64,000 nucleotides of DNA from Hymenobacter monticola (GTDB lineage Bacteria; Bacteroidota; Bacteroidia; Cytophagales; Hymenobacteraceae): the NCBI RefSeq assembly GCF_022811645.1, contig NZ_CP094534.1, forward strand, positions 1,860,001 through 1,924,000. Direction: 5' to 3'. The notes under the pieces were generated by a model. That model did not search any database. It was given only the letters and a program-made list of their open reading frames with translations, and was not told the origin of the DNA. A program made the translations under genes and the position numbers. Shown piece by piece: positions 32,644-41,900 of the stretch. How positions within the stretch are numbered: position 1 is the stretch's first letter; each line of letters begins with the position of its first letter.

Positions 32644-33075
32644 TTACGTCCGCACCTTGTCCGTCTGCTGAATCTGCAGCCAGCGGATGGCCGCGCCTTC
32701 GTCGTTGAAAAACGAGATGGCAAACGGCTTGTCGTCGTAGGCTTCGGCCGACACGTAGCCGGGCCGGCTCACAATGGCTTCGTGCAGGGCCGGGCCCACC
32801 AGGTAGGCAATGTAGAGGCGGCCGCCCAGCCGGCGCGCCATCTCCGGAAAAAACTTGTTGAGCAGCCACTCGGTGGTGCCCGGGTCGTTGAGGGTGCGGC
32901 GGCGAATGTCCTGCAGCCAGAAGCGGGCCTGCTTGTCGACGGCGGCCTCGCACATCTGCTGGTACACGGCGGGAAGCTCGTGCGGGTCGGGCTGGTAGGC
33001 CCAGCGGCTCACTAGGATGTCGAGGTCGGCGCGGTACGAAAAGTCGATGAGCGGCGCAGGAATGTCGGAATTCAT
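32644..33075 (-). CDS. STAS/SpoIIAA-like protein of unknown function (paralogue 3 of 3)
   Basis: 143 residues, starting at the ATG at 33075. It shares with the gene at 471 the motifs 'ARFWLQDIRRR', 'TTEWLLNKFFPEMARRLGGR' and 'LYIAYLV', then a C-terminal 'FNDEGAAIRWL' matching IDEGAANAWL. No signal or membrane segment. A short tandem CTCCTGC repeat precedes the start. It lies downstream of the TetA-type transporter on the same strand with 77 bases between, so co-transcription is possible. Confidence 0.65.
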   Translation of the reverse strand: MNSDIPAPLIDFSYRADLDILVSRWAYQPDPHELPAVYQQMCEAAVDKQARFWLQDIRRRTLNDPGTTEWLLNKFFPEMARRLGGRLYIAYLVGPALHEAIVSRPGYVSAEAYDDKPFAISFFNDEGAAIRWLQIQQTDKVRT

Positions 33076-33152
33076 AGGGACAGGCAGGAGGCAGGAGGTA
33101 GCAAATTACGCGTTGGCGGCCTCATCTGGTTGCCCGCTGGCCTCTGCTGGCC

Positions 33153-34406
33153 TCAATGCGCGGGCACGGCGGCGGGCACGGTGCTGCTTTCCACCGGCGG
33201 GTGCCGGCGAAACGAGCGCAGCGCCAGTGCCGCGCTGGCCAGCGCCATCACCGCCCCCAGCAAAAATGGGGCGCCTGGGAAATGCACCGGCGCGTTGTCG
33301 CGGGTGAAGTAGCGGAACAGGCCCGTCATCAGCAGCGGGCCCACCACGCCGGTCACGCTCATCAGGCTGGTGAGGGCGCCCTGCAGCTCGCCCTGCTCGT
33401 TGGCCGGCACCTGGCCCGAAATGGTGCTTTGCAGCGCCGGTCCCGCGATGCCGCCCAGGCAGTAGGGCGCCAGAAACGCTAGCATCAGCCAGCCCCGCCA
33501 GGCAAAGGCAAACAGCACGAAGCCCACCGTGTAGCACAGCAGCCCCACCACTATGGCCCGCGCCGCGCCCAGCCTGGGGATGGCCACGCGCACCAGCCCG
33601 CCCTGCACCAGCGCCGAAAACAGTCCGATAACGCCCAGCGAAATGCCCACCATCTTCTCGCCCCAGCCAAACTTGAGCTCGGTGTAAAACGTCCAGACCG
33701 ATTGAGTAGAAGAACCTGCCAGGTAGATGAGCACCAGCGAGGCCACCAGGCCCAGCACCGCCGGGTACATTTTCAGCCGCAGCAGCGAGGCCACGGGGTT
33801 GGCCCGCGTCCAGGCAAAGGCCCGGCGCTTGTCGGGCGCCAGCGACTCGGGCAGCACCAACAGGCCGTAGAAGAAGTTGCACAAGCTCAGCCCCGCCGCC
33901 ACCATAAACGGCACCCGCGCGCCAAAATCCGCCAGCAGCCCGCCCACCGCCGGCCCGATGATGAAGCCCAGCCCAAATGCCACGCCCACCATGCCAAAGT
34001 TCTGGGCCCGGTTCTCGGGCGTGCTGATGTCGGCAATGTAGGCCGTGGCCGTGGTGAAGCTGGCCCCCGTGATGCCCGCCACCACGCGCCCCACAAACAG
34101 CCAGGCCAGGGTGGGGGCAAAGCTCAGGAAGATGTAGTCGAGCCCCAGCCCCAGCAACGCCGCCAGCAGCACCGGCCGCCGCCCCCACTTGTCGCTGAGC
34201 CCGCCCATAATAGGCGCAAAACAGAACTGTGCCCCGGCGTAAGCAAACGTGAGCCAGCCCGAATACACCGCTGCCTGGCTCAGCCCCTCGCCCGTGAGCT
34301 GCCGGATAAGCGTGGGCACCACCGGAATGATGATGCCGAGCCCGCTGACGTCAATCAGCAGCGTGATGAAGATGAACCCAAGGGCCGGGGAGCGTTGCGA
34401 TGCCAT
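33153..34406 (-). CDS. MFS transporter of the TCR/Tet (TetA-like) type
   Basis: 417 residues with 12 hydrophobic segments. Motif A of 12-TM drug antiporters is present (GGLSDKWGRRPVLLAALLGL), as are the early FITLLIDVSGLGIIIPVVPT and the motif GRVVAGITGASFTTATAYIA. These are hallmarks of the TetA/TCR branch. Proton-driven drug export is the family role; many chromosomal members do not give tetracycline resistance, so no resistance is claimed. The loop between segments 6 and 7 is of normal length. A 148-base gap separates it from the divergent small membrane protein. Confidence 0.85.
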   Translation of the reverse strand: MASQRSPALGFIFITLLIDVSGLGIIIPVVPTLIRQLTGEGLSQAAVYSGWLTFAYAGAQFCFAPIMGGLSDKWGRRPVLLAALLGLGLDYIFLSFAPTLAWLFVGRVVAGITGASFTTATAYIADISTPENRAQNFGMVGVAFGLGFIIGPAVGGLLADFGARVPFMVAAGLSLCNFFYGLLVLPESLAPDKRRAFAWTRANPVASLLRLKMYPAVLGLVASLVLIYLAGSSTQSVWTFYTELKFGWGEKMVGISLGVIGLFSALVQGGLVRVAIPRLGAARAIVVGLLCYTVGFVLFAFAWRGWLMLAFLAPYCLGGIAGPALQSTISGQVPANEQGELQGALTSLMSVTGVVGPLLMTGLFRYFTRDNAPVHFPGAPFLLGAVMALASAALALRSFRRHPPVESSTVPAAVPAH

Positions 34407-34553
34407 AGCGGGAGGCTAAAGTAGATAGCAAAGATGGCAGATTTGGCCGGCGCCGACCGGTGCGGCTATCCATTTGCGGCTCGTTGGCGTATGAGGCGCT
34501 AGTCCGGCCCGGCCGGTTTTTCTCCCTGACCACCTTCTATTTGACTTATTGCC

Positions 34554-34748
34554 ATGAATCAGAAACGCACGTTTGGCACCATTCTCACCGTTTTAGGCAT
34601 TGTCGGCATCATCATCGGCGCGCTGGCTTTCCTGGGCGTTGGAGGTATCGGCCTCAGCAAGATGAACTCCATCGTTCCCTTCGTCGTGGGCCTCATCTTC
34701 TTCTTTGCCGGCATCAACCTGGTAAAAGCGACCGGCGACCGGGCGTAG
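34554..34748 (+). CDS. Small two-helix membrane protein
   Basis: 64 residues: a short basic start (MNQKRTFG), helix 1 (TILTVLGIVGIIIGALAFLG), a Gly/Ser/Met loop and helix 2 (IVPFVVGLIFFFAGINLV) with a charged tail. Similar two-helix proteins are common in Bacteroidota, with no function known to me. It stands alone, divergent from the TetA-type gene, and is followed by the tRNA promoter region. Confidence 0.7.
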   Translation: MNQKRTFGTILTVLGIVGIIIGALAFLGVGGIGLSKMNSIVPFVVGLIFFFAGINLVKATGDRA

Positions 34749-34802
34749 CGCCGAAGCGTCGGAAAAATTATTGGCTGTTTGCTAACAGGTTAGCTTTGTT
34801 AA

Positions 34803-34828
34803 GCAATTATTATGAAGCAAATAATTGC
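34803..34828. repeat. Short inverted repeat upstream of the tRNA promoter
   Basis: GCAATTATT (34803-34811) and AATAATTGC (34820-34828) form a perfect 9-bp inverted repeat. Its right arm contains the -33 TTG of the tRNA promoter, so it could be a terminator remnant of the gene before it or a regulator site. Confidence 0.4.
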
Positions 34829-34854
34829 CAACCCGGAAAAACCCCGTACTTTTG
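34825..34854 (+). promoter_or_regulatory. Promoter of the initiator tRNA gene
   Basis: TTG at 34825-34827, a 19-base spacer, and TACTTTTG at 34847-34854, an exact match to the Bacteroidota consensus. Transcription would begin near 34861, seven bases before the mature tRNA. Confidence 0.75.
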
Positions 34855-34867
34855 CAGAACCAAACAG

Positions 34868-34940
<73 letters not shown>

Positions 34941-34947
34941 CCTAGTG

Positions 34948-34986
34948 AAAAGGCCGTTTCCTATCGGGAAACGGCCTTTTCTTTTT
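34948..34986. terminator. Terminator after the initiator tRNA
   Basis: AAAAGGCCGTTTCC pairs with GGAAACGGCCTTTT around TATCG, followed by further T's. It separates the tRNA from the convergent SBBP gene 3. Confidence 0.9.
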
Positions 34987-35039
34987 CCTGGCCAAGTGAG
35001 TTGGTTTGTGGAAGCAGTTGTGCCGCTTGTCTGAGCTGC

Positions 35040-36761
35040 CTACTCCACCGCCACGCGGGATGCGTAGCGGCGGCCCTGCGCATCGGTGGCCTGCACCACG
35101 TAGAAACCGGGCGCCAGGCCCCGCACCGATACGGCCGCCACAGCCGAAACCGTGGCTTCACGCACCACGCGGCCCGTTGCATCTATTACCTGCACGAGGG
35201 TGCCCGGCGCCAGGCCGGGCAGGTGCAGGGCATCGGAAGCCGGGTTGGGAAACAGGCCTTGGGGCAATGGCAAGGCCGTGGCGGCCGCCAACGTGGTAGC
35301 CGAAGCGTCCAGCTGGGCGATGAAGCCCAGGTAAGACCCCTGGCCCGGCAGGGCAATGGAGCCAAATCTGACGCCGTAGCAGGCGTAGCCGTGTACCTGC
35401 AGGGCGCCCTGCGCCAGGAACCCCAGGCCAAGGGCCCGTTCGTCGTCGGGGCCGCCGGCCTGCTGCGCCCAGCGCAGCTGGCCCTGCGGCGAATACGAGG
35501 CCACCAGCGCGTCGCCCCGGCCCGCCGAGGTGAGCGCAAGCGTGCCCAGCCGGGCCTGGTTGCCGAAGCTGCCCGTGACGTAAGTGTTGCCGCCGCCATC
35601 CACGCACACGTTGGTCAGAAAATCGGAGCTTGCGCTGACCAACGTTTGCGCCCACTGCTCGGCGCCCTGGGCCGAGAACCGGACGAGGAAACCGTCTTCG
35701 TTGCTGGCGGTGGCGGTGGAGCCGGCGAAGGTGCTGCCGGCGAAGGAGAACGATTGCCGGAAGGTGCCCGTGAGGTAGAAGTTGCCGGAGGCATCGGCGG
35801 CGGCGCCGGTAATGTCGTCAAAATCGGGTCCGCCAAACGTGCGCGCCCATTCCAAGTTGCCGGCCGCGCTGTACTTCATCGCCATCAGGTTGACGCTGCC
35901 GGGGCTGGGAAACGTGAGGCCCGTGGGAAACTCCGCCGCCATGTAGAAGTTGCTGGCCACGTAAATCCCGCCGCCCGGCGCGCTCACCAGCCGTATCGGA
36001 TAAATAACCCCGGCCCCGGTGCTGCGGTCGGAGTAGAAAATATTTTTAATGCTTTGAATATCTCCCGTAGCTGCCGAAAAGCGGGCCAGGTAGGTGGTGT
36101 AGGGGGTAGCCAACGTGGTGGAGGGTGCCACCAGCTGGCCACCGAAGCTGACGCCGCTGCTGAAAACGTGGCCGCCGCTCACGAACACATTGCCGGCACC
36201 ATCAACGGCTACGGCCGTGGCCAGCACCACCGGGATGCAAGCCGGAAAGGCCGGGTCGAACGCTACATCGTCGCTCTGCTTGGCCCAGGCCAGGTTTCCC
36301 TGTGCATCGTAGCGGGCCACGAAGGCTTTCGTGCCCAGGTAGGTGCCGGCGCTCAGGCTCTGGCCGTTGCCCATGTCGAGGGTGCCCTGGAAATGGCCCA
36401 CCACGTAGGCATTGCCCGCGGCATCCAGCGCCACGTCGTCGGTCCCGTCGGCGCCGGTCGAACCGAACTGCCGTATCCAGGCCAGGGCGCCCTGCGGCGT
36501 GTATTTGGCCAGGTACCCATCGTAAGAACCGCGGCTGGTCAGGAGGGTCTGCCCCACCCCGGTCTGGGGGTTGAAGGTGGCGGTTTCGTATATATTGCCC
36601 TGGGCATCCGTCACCCGGCGCGTTTGAGGCGACAGGTAGGCCCCGGTGCTGCGGGCACTGGTCCAGGCGGGAGCCGTTTGAGCGGCGGCGCGGGAGCCAA
36701 CGGCGAGGCTGCTCAAGACCACCGCGGCCAGCTGGGCACAACGAAGGATAAGTGTTTTCAT
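35040..36761 (-). CDS. SBBP-repeat T9SS protein 3
   Basis: 573 residues: signal peptide (ends GSRAAAQT), about eight SBBP repeats ('GNAYVVGHFQGTLDMG', 'GNFYLTGTFRQSFSFAG', 'GNTYVTGSFGNQARLGTLAL'), then a T9SS sorting domain (LFPNPASDALHLPGLAPGTL to GRRYASRVAVE). The sorting domain is close to that of protein 4 at 37191 and less like proteins 1 and 2, so the four form two pairs. It follows the decayed MmeI-like remnant by 27 bases, the same order as protein 4 after the intact MmeI-like gene. Confidence 0.85.
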   Translation of the reverse strand: MKTLILRCAQLAAVVLSSLAVGSRAAAQTAPAWTSARSTGAYLSPQTRRVTDAQGNIYETATFNPQTGVGQTLLTSRGSYDGYLAKYTPQGALAWIRQFGSTGADGTDDVALDAAGNAYVVGHFQGTLDMGNGQSLSAGTYLGTKAFVARYDAQGNLAWAKQSDDVAFDPAFPACIPVVLATAVAVDGAGNVFVSGGHVFSSGVSFGGQLVAPSTTLATPYTTYLARFSAATGDIQSIKNIFYSDRSTGAGVIYPIRLVSAPGGGIYVASNFYMAAEFPTGLTFPSPGSVNLMAMKYSAAGNLEWARTFGGPDFDDITGAAADASGNFYLTGTFRQSFSFAGSTFAGSTATASNEDGFLVRFSAQGAEQWAQTLVSASSDFLTNVCVDGGGNTYVTGSFGNQARLGTLALTSAGRGDALVASYSPQGQLRWAQQAGGPDDERALGLGFLAQGALQVHGYACYGVRFGSIALPGQGSYLGFIAQLDASATTLAAATALPLPQGLFPNPASDALHLPGLAPGTLVQVIDATGRVVREATVSAVAAVSVRGLAPGFYVVQATDAQGRRYASRVAVE

Positions 36762-36788
36762 ACAAACGGCTGGGGCTAGGGTGAAAAA

Positions 36789-37188
36789 TTAAAGCGCGTA
36801 GGCGCCCTCAGGCGTCTGACGGAGTAAAGACAAGACCACCAACTATGAAGCAGCGGTTCTATTTTGTCGGCTCTTACGCGCCGGAAGCCGGCGGCTACCT
36901 GCGCGACGGTCAAGGGTTGGACGGCTTGCTGCAGGGCGTCGCGCAGGGCCTGCATCTGCTGGGCCAGCTCGGCGGGCCAGGCCTGGGGGGCGATTCCCTC
37001 CGTTGGGAATGCTGACCGGCCAGCGTCGGAAAAGGCTGCTGCGGCGGGCAAAGAAAGTTTGGTCTGCTCGGTGTCGGGGGCCTGGTAGGCAGGGCGCAGG
37101 TAGCGCACGTGGCCATTGGCTTTCTCGCGGGCGCGCTCGTGGTTGAGGCGCACGAGGTGCGTCAGAATCTCGGCCTCGGGCAGGGCCG
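36789..37188 (-). pseudogene. Remnant (C-terminal ~130 codons) of a second MmeI-like restriction-modification gene
   Basis: Translated, this stretch starts [20 protein letters not shown] and continues '[12 protein letters not shown] ... [20 protein letters not shown]' and '[19 protein letters not shown]'. It is colinear with the last part of the intact protein at 38925-42440. After EPLL one base is missing; in the shifted frame it reads LVVLSLLRQTPEGAYAL and stop, matching [16 protein letters not shown] at the end of the intact gene. So it is truncated at its 5' end, where homology begins two bases from the stop codon of SBBP protein 4, and also frameshifted. An open frame of 146 codons survives (36776-37216) but has no sensible start and is not a real gene. 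Confidence 0.85.
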
Positions 37189-37190
37189 GG

Positions 37191-38879
37191 CTATTCCACG
37201 GCCACGCGGGCCGCATACTGCTGGCCTTGCTTATCGGTGGCGTGCAGGGTGTAGAGGCCCGGCGCCAGGCCCAGCACCGATACTTCTGATGCAGCCGAAA
37301 CCCTGGTTTCGCGGGCCACGCGGCCCAGGGCGTCTAGTAGCTGCACAGGCGTGCCGGCGGGCAGCGACGGCACCCTGACCAGGTGGGTGGCAGGGTTGGG
37401 GAAGAAACCCAGGGCCAGCGGCCGAGCCGCCTGGGTAGCGGTGGGCAGTGCGGACAGGTGGGCAACGAAGGCGTTGGAAGTAGCAGCCGCTCCCCCGCTC
37501 GTGAGCGTCGTATTGCCAAACTGGCTTTGCTGGGTGAAGGTGCCGCCCACAGAAAGCTCGTTGCTGGCACTCAGGGCAATAAAGGTGGCGGCCTCTAGCT
37601 GCGCACTATTCGACTTTTGGAACCATCGGGGCGTGCCCTGGGCCGAGTAGCTGGCCACCAGCACATCGGAGCTGCCGCCGGAGCTGCTGAGCGGCTGGCT
37701 GCCGGTCTGCGCCGTGCCCACGAAGTGGCCGGCCACGTAGCTGTTGCCAGCCGCGTCGGCCGCGACGGCCCGGAAATGGACGCTGGTGCTTGATTCCAGC
37801 CGCTGCACCCACTGCAGGTTGCCCGTGCCCGCATCGAGCTGGAGCAGGGCGCCGTAGCGCTGGCCGGTGCCGGTCAGGGTTTGGGCGTCGACGGTGGCGG
37901 GGCCGCCACTGGAAAAGGTCATCGGCACCAGCAGGTGCCCGTTGCCATCGAGGGCCGGAGTGCCGGCGTTGTCGAAGGAAGCGCTGCCGTAGCGCTTTTG
38001 CCACTGCGCCACCCCTTGCGTGTTGTAGCGTACCAGGGTCACATCGTCGTCGCCATAGCCGGCCGCGGGGGGCACCGTGCCAAACCCGCCGGCCGTGGCC
38101 GGGATGGTCCAGCTCAGGTAGGCGTCGCCGGCTGGGCTCACGGTTAGCGTGTGCCCAAAATAGCTGATGGTGCTGCCCGTGAATGGTATACCGCCGCCGT
38201 GCTGGGCCCACTGCACCACGCCCTGCGAGTTGAATTTGGCGAGAAAGATGCTGATAGTGCCGGGCGCGCTCAGCGGGATGCCGCCCACGGCCACGTTGGG
38301 GTTGCTCCCCGCAAATGTGCCGCTGAGGTACAGGTTGCCGGCGGCGTCCACGCCCACGTCTTGCACACTGGGCCCGTTGCGGCTCACCTCCCGGAGCCAG
38401 CGCGGCTGGCCCTGGGCGTCGAGGCTGGCCATGAAGGTCACCGTCACGCCCGTGCCAGGGGTCAAGCTCAGGCCACCCAGCTGGATGCTGCCGCTGAACC
38501 AGCCGGTGAGGTACACGTTGCCGGCCGCGTCGGTCACGCACCGTTCAATTTTTTCGTTGCCGCTGCCCGTCAACTGCCGCGTCCACAGCAGGCTGCCGCT
38601 GGCACTGTACTTGGCCACGTAGGCATCGGAGGCGGCCAGGCTGGTGAGCACGGTGCCGGGCGCCACCGTGACGGGGTCCGATTGCAGGCTGCCGGCGATG
38701 TAGGTGTTGCCGGCGGCATCGGTGGTCATGCCGCTCAGGAAAGTGGCGCTGGCGCTGGTCACGGCGTTGGCCCAGCTCCAGGCCGGAGGGGCGGTTTGGG
38801 CCTGCGCCAGCCCAGCACTGCTCAAAGCCGCCAGCACTGCCAGCGAGGCACCATAGAAGAAAGAGGTAGAAGTTTGCAT
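37191..38879 (-). CDS. SBBP-repeat T9SS protein 4
   Basis: 562 residues: signal peptide (ends GLAQAQT), repeats of the form 'GNTYIAGSLQSDPV', 'GNVYLTGWFSGSIQLGGLSL', 'GNLYLSGTFAGSNPNVAVGG', and a C-terminal T9SS sorting domain (FFPNPATHLVRVPSLPAGTP to QQYAARVAVE). It begins 45 bases after the stop of the MmeI-like gene on the same strand, so it may be co-transcribed with it. Immediately after its stop lies the decayed C-terminal copy of a second MmeI-like gene. No catalytic motif was seen. Confidence 0.85.
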   Translation of the reverse strand: MQTSTSFFYGASLAVLAALSSAGLAQAQTAPPAWSWANAVTSASATFLSGMTTDAAGNTYIAGSLQSDPVTVAPGTVLTSLAASDAYVAKYSASGSLLWTRQLTGSGNEKIERCVTDAAGNVYLTGWFSGSIQLGGLSLTPGTGVTVTFMASLDAQGQPRWLREVSRNGPSVQDVGVDAAGNLYLSGTFAGSNPNVAVGGIPLSAPGTISIFLAKFNSQGVVQWAQHGGGIPFTGSTISYFGHTLTVSPAGDAYLSWTIPATAGGFGTVPPAAGYGDDDVTLVRYNTQGVAQWQKRYGSASFDNAGTPALDGNGHLLVPMTFSSGGPATVDAQTLTGTGQRYGALLQLDAGTGNLQWVQRLESSTSVHFRAVAADAAGNSYVAGHFVGTAQTGSQPLSSSGGSSDVLVASYSAQGTPRWFQKSNSAQLEAATFIALSASNELSVGGTFTQQSQFGNTTLTSGGAAATSNAFVAHLSALPTATQAARPLALGFFPNPATHLVRVPSLPAGTPVQLLDALGRVARETRVSAASEVSVLGLAPGLYTLHATDKQGQQYAARVAVE

Positions 38880-38924
38880 GGGCTACGGAAATAATAAGTG
38901 AAGGGCACGAGGGCGAGGAAGTGC

Positions 38925-41900
38925 CTATGCAGCATAACCTTCCGGCGTGTGCCGCACCAAACTTAACGCCGCCAGCGTAGCCAGCAATGGCTCCACCTTG
39001 TCGGCTTTCACGCGCCGGAAGCCAGCGGCTACCTGCGCGGCGCTGAGGGGCTGGGCGGCTTGCTGCAGGGCATCGCGCAGGGCCTGCATCTGCTGGGCCA
39101 GCTCGGCGGGCCAGGCTTGCGGGCCGGTGGCGGCGGTAGCGGCTGCGGTGGCCGCGGCGGCTTCGGCGGGCAGGGCCAGGGCGGCTTGCTGCTGGCCGGG
39201 GGCCTGGTAGGCGGGGCGCAGGTAGCGCACGTGGCCGCCGGCTTCCTCGCGGGCGCGCTCGTGGTTGAGGCGCACGAGGCGCGTGAGAATCTCGGCCTCG
39301 GGCAGGGCGGGGGGCCAGGCGTAGGCCTCGGCCACGGCGGCGTCGAGCTGCTGGTGCAGGCTGAGGACCACGGAGGCCAGGCCCTGCTGGTTCACGGCCT
39401 GGTCTTTGGCCGACAGGGGTTGGGCGGCGCGCAGCTTCTCCACCACGTTGTAGAGGTCGGTGAGGGTGAGGCTGGGGTGCTGGGCCTGCTGGCGCTTGCG
39501 GTGGGCGTCGAGCTGTTCGGCCAACTCGCGGATGCGGGCCTGCTGCGCGGGCGTGGCGGCGGGGAAGGGGAATGGGTCGAAGCAGCGGGAGTTATTGTAA
39601 ATAAAATCATTGCCTACGCCCATTCTGCCTCCTGCTGCCGAAGCCCACACAGTATGAAAACGACTTGACAAAACGCCGAGTGTAAAGGCATCTTCTGTTG
39701 CTATAACAACCAGGTTATAATCTGGGAGCACAGAGGCGTCAACGAATTGAAAAAGCTGATGTTTCGCAGTTCTTACGGTAGCAACATAGCGTGACAAACC
39801 ATTAAGCATCTTGCGGAGCTTCGGATTAGGCTCTCCGAAAATCCACCATTTATCGCGCCTGCCAGCTCGGTTATTTTGGTCTCGCTCCGGTTTTACAGTT
39901 TCAAGTAAGTGTGCATAAGCCGTGGGAAATTGCGCAAGAATTTCACCGTCTTTGTAACCGAAAAAATCGACAGCAAAGACGCCACGAGGCCTATCTGTCA
40001 TATCACGTCCATTTCTGTAAGGACGAATGTGATTTTCAAGCCCTGCAAGTTGACCCAATCCCAAAGCGGCAGCTTTGTCCGCATTAATGATGAATCCTGT
40101 TCCGATTGGCTGAACACCGCGGTTTGACAAATCAACATTTGATTTCAAAACTCCCGCAGAGTCTAAATCAGCACCAATCGATAAATCAGGCAGAATGCGC
40201 CCCTGCTGTTCCTCAAAAGTCACTTCAGCCGCTTCGTCGCCTTCGGCTACGGATTCCGTTTTCAGGTTCCAGAGCTGGCCGGGCGCGGCTACGGTTGGGG
40301 TCCGTTCGGCTACCGTCATGGCGATGCGCACGGCGGCTCCTTCGGCGGCATCGACCCAGGGGTGGTCGGGAATGGCGAAGGTGAGGGTGAGCGGGGCCGG
40401 GTCGCCTTCCAGGAAGGGCTGCATCACGCGGCGGTTGAAGGTTTGCTTGAGGCTGTTGGTGGTGATGAAGCCGAACCGCTCGGCGGGGCCGCGCTGAACG
40501 GCGGCCGCGGCGTTGTACCACCAATACATCACCAAGTCGGCGGAGTCGGGCACGCGGCCTTTGTAGGCTTTGCGCAGGGCCTCGGTGTAGCCGTCGCCGA
40601 GGGCGTCGCGCATGCGGGCCGGCCCCACAAACGGCGGGTTGCCCACGATGAAATCGGCTTCGGGCCACTCGGCGGGCTGGGGGTTGGGGTAGTCGAGCAC
40701 GGGCGTGCGGGCGGTTTCGTCGGGCACGGGCTGGCCTGTCGCGGGGTGGGGGCGGGTGGTGCCGTCCCAGCGGGTCACGGGCTGGCCGTGGGCGTCGAGG
40801 CGGGGCGTGGGCGCGTCGTGGCGCAGGGCGGCGTCCTGCTGGCGGATGTTCTGGTACTCGTCGAGCAGGGGCTCGGCCAGCTGGGTGATGCCGTGGGTGC
40901 GCAGGTGCCACTGCAGGTAGCCGATGCGCAGCACCACGTCGGCAATGGCGGCGGCGCGCGGGTTCAGCTCCAGGCCCAGCAGCTGCCGGGGCGACACGGT
41001 GGTGCCCCCGCCGAGGTCGAGCAGGCCGGTTTGCCCGAAGGCGTTGATGGCGGCCAGCACCTCGCCCTCCAGCCGCTTGAGGTGCTCCAGCGTCACGTAG
41101 AGGAAGTTGCCGGAGCCGCAAGCGGGGTCGAGGATGCGCAGCGAGGTGAGGCGCGTGAGGAAGCGCACCAGCTCCTGGCGGGCGTCCTTGGCGTTGCCTT
41201 CTTCGAGGCGGCGGGCGCTGGCGGCCTGGGCGGCGGTCCACTCCCGGCGCAGGGGTTCGAGCACGGTGGGCAGCACCAGGCGCTCCACGTAGCGGCGCGG
41301 GGTGTAGTGGGCGCCCAGGCTGTGGCGCTCCTTGGGGTCGAGGGCGCGTTCGAGCAGGGTGCCGAAGATGGCGGGCTCCACCTCGGTCCAGTCGGCTTCG
41401 GCGGCTTTGAGCAGCAGGGCCATCTGGTCGGGGGTGAGGGGCAGGGCGGTGGCGTCGTGGAAGAGCTTGCCGTTGAAGCGCCGCAGGCGGGCCTTGAGGT
41501 CGGGCGAGAAGCCGCCGGTGTCCATCGTGGCCCACAAGCCGCGCAGGGCATCCGGTAAGAACTCGCGCAGCTCGGGCGTGGAGTAGGTGCGCAGCATGCC
41601 CGTGAAGCTGGCCTTGGGAATCAGCCCCACGTCTTCCGAGAACATCGTGAACAGGCAGCGCATCAGGAATTGGGCCACCACCTCGGGCGCGTGCCCGGCC
41701 CGCTCCAGCTGGGCGCTCACGCCGGCCAGGTAGCCGGCCAGCTCCCGCGTGACGCGGGCGGCGCGGCGGCTGGGGTCCAGCTCGCGGGGCGCCTCCCACA
41801 CCTGGCGCAGCAGCGCGCGGGTGCCTTCGTCGGCCAGCGCCGAGAGCGGCAGCCGGAACCGGGCCTGGTCGGGGAAGGGCACGAAGGAATCGCCCACGCC

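Noticed and set aside
33153..34406. Tetracycline resistance gene
   Set aside because: It has TetA-type motifs, but chromosomal members of this branch often have other substrates; resistance cannot be read from sequence alone.
36776..37216. 146-codon open frame as an independent gene
   Set aside because: It is a truncated, frameshifted copy of the MmeI-like C terminus, without a start signal.
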